Source: Actinomycetota bacterium
GTDB lineage: Bacteria; Actinomycetota; Thermoleophilia; Solirubrobacterales; 70-9
DNA: 32,859 nucleotides
NCBI GenBank assembly: GCA_005885405.1
Contig: VAYN01000018.1
Coordinates: 8,130 to 40,988 of the forward strand
Reading direction: 5' to 3'
Shown: positions 31,201-32,859 of the stretch, one piece after another
Numbering within the stretch: the first letter of the stretch is position 1
Layout: each line of letters begins with the position of its first letter
The notes under the pieces: model-generated
What the model was told of the DNA's origin: nothing
What the model saw: the letters and a program-made list of their open reading frames with translations, nothing else
The model's database searches: none
Position numbers and translations under genes: made by a program

Positions 31201-31986
31201 CTATCGCCAAGTGACGACGCGTCGCTCTACGAGGGCCACGAGGCCGAAGAGGATGAGGCCGATCGCCGAGAGGATGGCCACCGCCGCGAACAGCCTCGCG
31301 GTCTGCAACTGAGCGTTGTCCTGGAGGATTTGGTGGCCCAGCCCGGAGCTGGAGCCGACCCACTCGCCGAACAACGCCCCGATCGGGGCGAAGACGATCG
31401 AGATCTTGATCCCGGTGAACAGATAGGGGAGAGAGGTGGGAACCGAGAGGCGCCGGAAGATCTGCCAGCGCGAGGCGTAGAGCGTCCGCATCAACTTGCC
31501 TGCCTCCGGGTCGACCGAGGAGAGCCCGTTGAGGGTGGCGACGGTGATCGGGAAGAAGCAGACCAGAGCGACGACGAGGATCTTGGGGACGATCCCGAAG
31601 CCGAACCAGATCACCAGGATCGGGGCGATGGCGACGATCGGGATCGTCTGGGAGGCGATTACGAGCGGGTAGGTCGAGCGCAGGACAAAGCCCGAAAGGT
31701 GCATCGCAATCGCGAAGGCGATCCCGGCAACGAGGGCGCAGGCGAAGCCGAGCAGGATCTCCCGCAGCGTCACCCAGGCGTTTTCGGCGAGCAGCGTGCG
31801 GTTCTCCCACAGCGCTTCACCGATTTCGGCCGGGGAGGGGACGAGGAAGTCTTCGAGCCCGAAGAGGTCGGCAAGCAGCCCGGTCGAGGCAGCGAGCTGC
31901 CAGATCCCGACCAAAGTCAGGAGAAAGAGCGCCGGAAGCACCAATCTCCAGGCCCCATCCCATCTCGTGGTTCCTTTTGCACCCAT
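31201..31986 (-). CDS. ABC importer permease (ThiX/SsuC type)
   Basis: This 261-residue inner membrane permease of the BPD_transp_1 family has about six hydrophobic helices. The cytoplasmic coupling loop corresponds to the EAA-type segment around DPEAGKLMRTLYASRWQIFRRLSVPTSLPYLF (about 155-186). Overall it is like SsuC/TauC/ThiX permeases for sulfonates, taurine or pyrimidines. ATG 31986 is 8 bp after the ATPase stop, and its own stop is 10 bp before the binding-protein gene, so the three form one operon. The binding protein points to a thiamine-precursor ligand. Confidence 0.9.
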   Translation of the reverse strand: MGAKGTTRWDGAWRLVLPALFLLTLVGIWQLAASTGLLADLFGLEDFLVPSPAEIGEALWENRTLLAENAWVTLREILLGFACALVAGIAFAIAMHLSGFVLRSTYPLVIASQTIPIVAIAPILVIWFGFGIVPKILVVALVCFFPITVATLNGLSSVDPEAGKLMRTLYASRWQIFRRLSVPTSLPYLFTGIKISIVFAPIGALFGEWVGSSSGLGHQILQDNAQLQTARLFAAVAILSAIGLILFGLVALVERRVVTWR

Positions 31987-31994
31987 GTCGTGTA

Positions 31995-32771
31995 TTAGGA
32001 ACCACGCAACGTTTGGTGGAGGGTTCGCAGGGCTTGCTCGCGGGCGCTGACAAACCCGGGATCGGTGACGGCGCCGTCGCGGTCCTCGGCGCGGGGGTGG
32101 GGGGCGCTGAGCTCGGCGACGACGCGGCCGGGGCGCCCCGACATCACCGCCACCCGGTCGCAGAGGTAGAGCGCCTCCTCGACGTCGTGGGTGACTAGAA
32201 CGGCGGTGCGGGGATCAGCGCGCAGCGCGGCGGCGAGCCACTCCTGCATCTCCGCCCGGGTGATCGCGTCGAGGGAGGCGAAGGGCTCGTCCAGGGCTAG
32301 CACCGGCTTACCGGCGATCAGCGTGCGGAGGAAGGCGACCCGCTGGCGCATGCCACCGGAGAGCTCAGCCGGCCGGGCCGCCTCGAAGCCGGCGAGGCCG
32401 AAGCGATCGAACAGCGTCGCCGCCTCGGCGCGCGCCTCCGCCCGCCCTATTCCCTGGTTGCGCAGCGCGAGGGCAGCGTTGTCGATTGCCGAGTACCAGG
32501 GGAGGAGGAGATCGCGTTGGGGCATCAGGGCGCAGCGCCCGAGCCGCTCCTCCGAGGCGGAGTTGCCTTCGACCGCGATCTTGCCCTCGATCGGCTCTTG
32601 CAACCCGCAGATCAGCTCCAGCAGCGTCGACTTGCCGCAGCCGGAGGGGCCGACGAGGCCGATCACTTCGTTTGCCTCCCCTGCCAGGGTCAGCGAGCTA
32701 AGGGTGCGCAGGTCGCCGTAGGAGTGCCCTACCCCCGCAATTTCGAGCTTCACCCTGGTATCCTGACGCAC
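31995..32771 (-). CDS. ABC importer ATPase (ThiZ/SsuB type)
   Basis: This is the ATPase of the importer. Walker A is in GLVGPSGCGKST, the signature is LSGGMRQR, Walker B is LALDEPFASLD and the switch His is in VLVTHDVEEAL. It is of the SsuB/TauB/ThiZ nitrate-sulfonate-type subfamily. GTG 32771 (258 residues) has GGAG-like bases upstream. GTG 32753 (252 residues, starting MKLEIAG) fits the family start better and would place a repeat cluster wholly in the leader. It is the first gene of the operon. I found no TPP riboswitch in the 88 bp before the window ends. Confidence 0.9.
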   Translation of the reverse strand: MRQDTRVKLEIAGVGHSYGDLRTLSSLTLAGEANEVIGLVGPSGCGKSTLLELICGLQEPIEGKIAVEGNSASEERLGRCALMPQRDLLLPWYSAIDNAALALRNQGIGRAEARAEAATLFDRFGLAGFEAARPAELSGGMRQRVAFLRTLIAGKPVLALDEPFASLDAITRAEMQEWLAAALRADPRTAVLVTHDVEEALYLCDRVAVMSGRPGRVVAELSAPHPRAEDRDGAVTDPGFVSAREQALRTLHQTLRGS

Positions 32772-32799
32772 TCCGCACTCCTGACCAAGGAGGTCAGGA
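32761..32799. repeat. TCCTGAC repeat cluster upstream of importer operon
   Basis: TCCTGACC (32779-32786) and GGTCAGGA (32792-32799) form a perfect 8-bp inverted repeat with a 5-nt loop, and a third copy TCCTGAC lies at 32761-32767. The cluster spans the start region of the importer ATPase gene and could be an operator or leader hairpin. Confidence 0.4.
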
Positions 32800-32859
32800 A
32801 AGTCGAAATCGGTACCTGTGCGGACCCCCAGAGCTAACTATGGACCCGGCAATCGTCCT

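Noticed and set aside
32700..32859. TPP riboswitch before the ThiXYZ-like operon
   Set aside because: The CUGAGA and ACCUGA-type core motifs are absent in either orientation of the visible leader.

Overview
The window is high-GC, densely packed DNA with the marks of an actinobacterium: an actinobacterial-type integration host factor, HemQ, an FprA-type ferredoxin reductase, paired MlaE/YrbE permeases with an Mkl/MlaF ATPase, and many starts placed 6-9 nt after a TANNNT hexamer (leaderless promoters). Several small proteins resemble types I associate with Thermoleophilia/Solirubrobacterales. That placement is inference, since no rRNA gene is present. I saw no tRNA, rRNA, CRISPR array, insertion sequence or prophage.

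Layout. 1-3.5 kb: the open end of an unknown plus-strand gene, two tandem hairpins, then a minus-strand iron-sulfur/heme group (HemQ, FprA, BolA, a tiny coiled-coil membrane protein, monothiol glutaredoxin). 3.4-7.5 kb, plus strand: a phosphatase-like/polytopic membrane gene broken by a one-base frameshift, then a PimA-like glycosyltransferase fused to a flippase-like membrane domain. 7.5-8.6 kb: a structured intergenic region, a sigma70-like promoter and a GNAT gene. 8.6-16 kb, minus strand: cobalamin-dependent methionine synthase with a frame-breaking gap of about 23 nt, aldehyde dehydrogenase, a paralogue of the tiny coiled-coil protein, a PQQ-type sugar dehydrogenase lipoprotein and another lipoprotein. 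16-23.5 kb, plus strand: a lipid-transport-type operon (two MlaE permeases, MlaF ATPase, RND/MMPL exporter, thioredoxin-fold protein, B3/B4 protein) followed by two unknown genes. 23.5-26.6 kb: sIHF, then an alpha-oxoamine synthase divergent from a ceramide-synthase-like GNAT protein. 26.6-30.2 kb: a small unknown protein, an AlkA-like glycosylase and a PAS-GAF-GGDEF-EAL protein. 30.2-32.8 kb, minus strand: an ABC importer resembling the thiamine-precursor system ThiXYZ.

A theme is envelope lipids: the PimA-like/flippase fusion, the MlaE-MlaE-MlaF-RND operon, and a serine-palmitoyltransferase-like enzyme beside a bacterial ceramide-synthase-like protein. The last pair is the best candidate for undescribed biology here, a possible sphingolipid-type pathway in an actinobacterium. 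The pair appears to be driven by two overlapping back-to-back leaderless promoters. Two genes (methionine synthase and the phosphatase-like membrane protein) carry reading-frame breaks. These may be real inactivation or sequence error, and the raw reads would decide.
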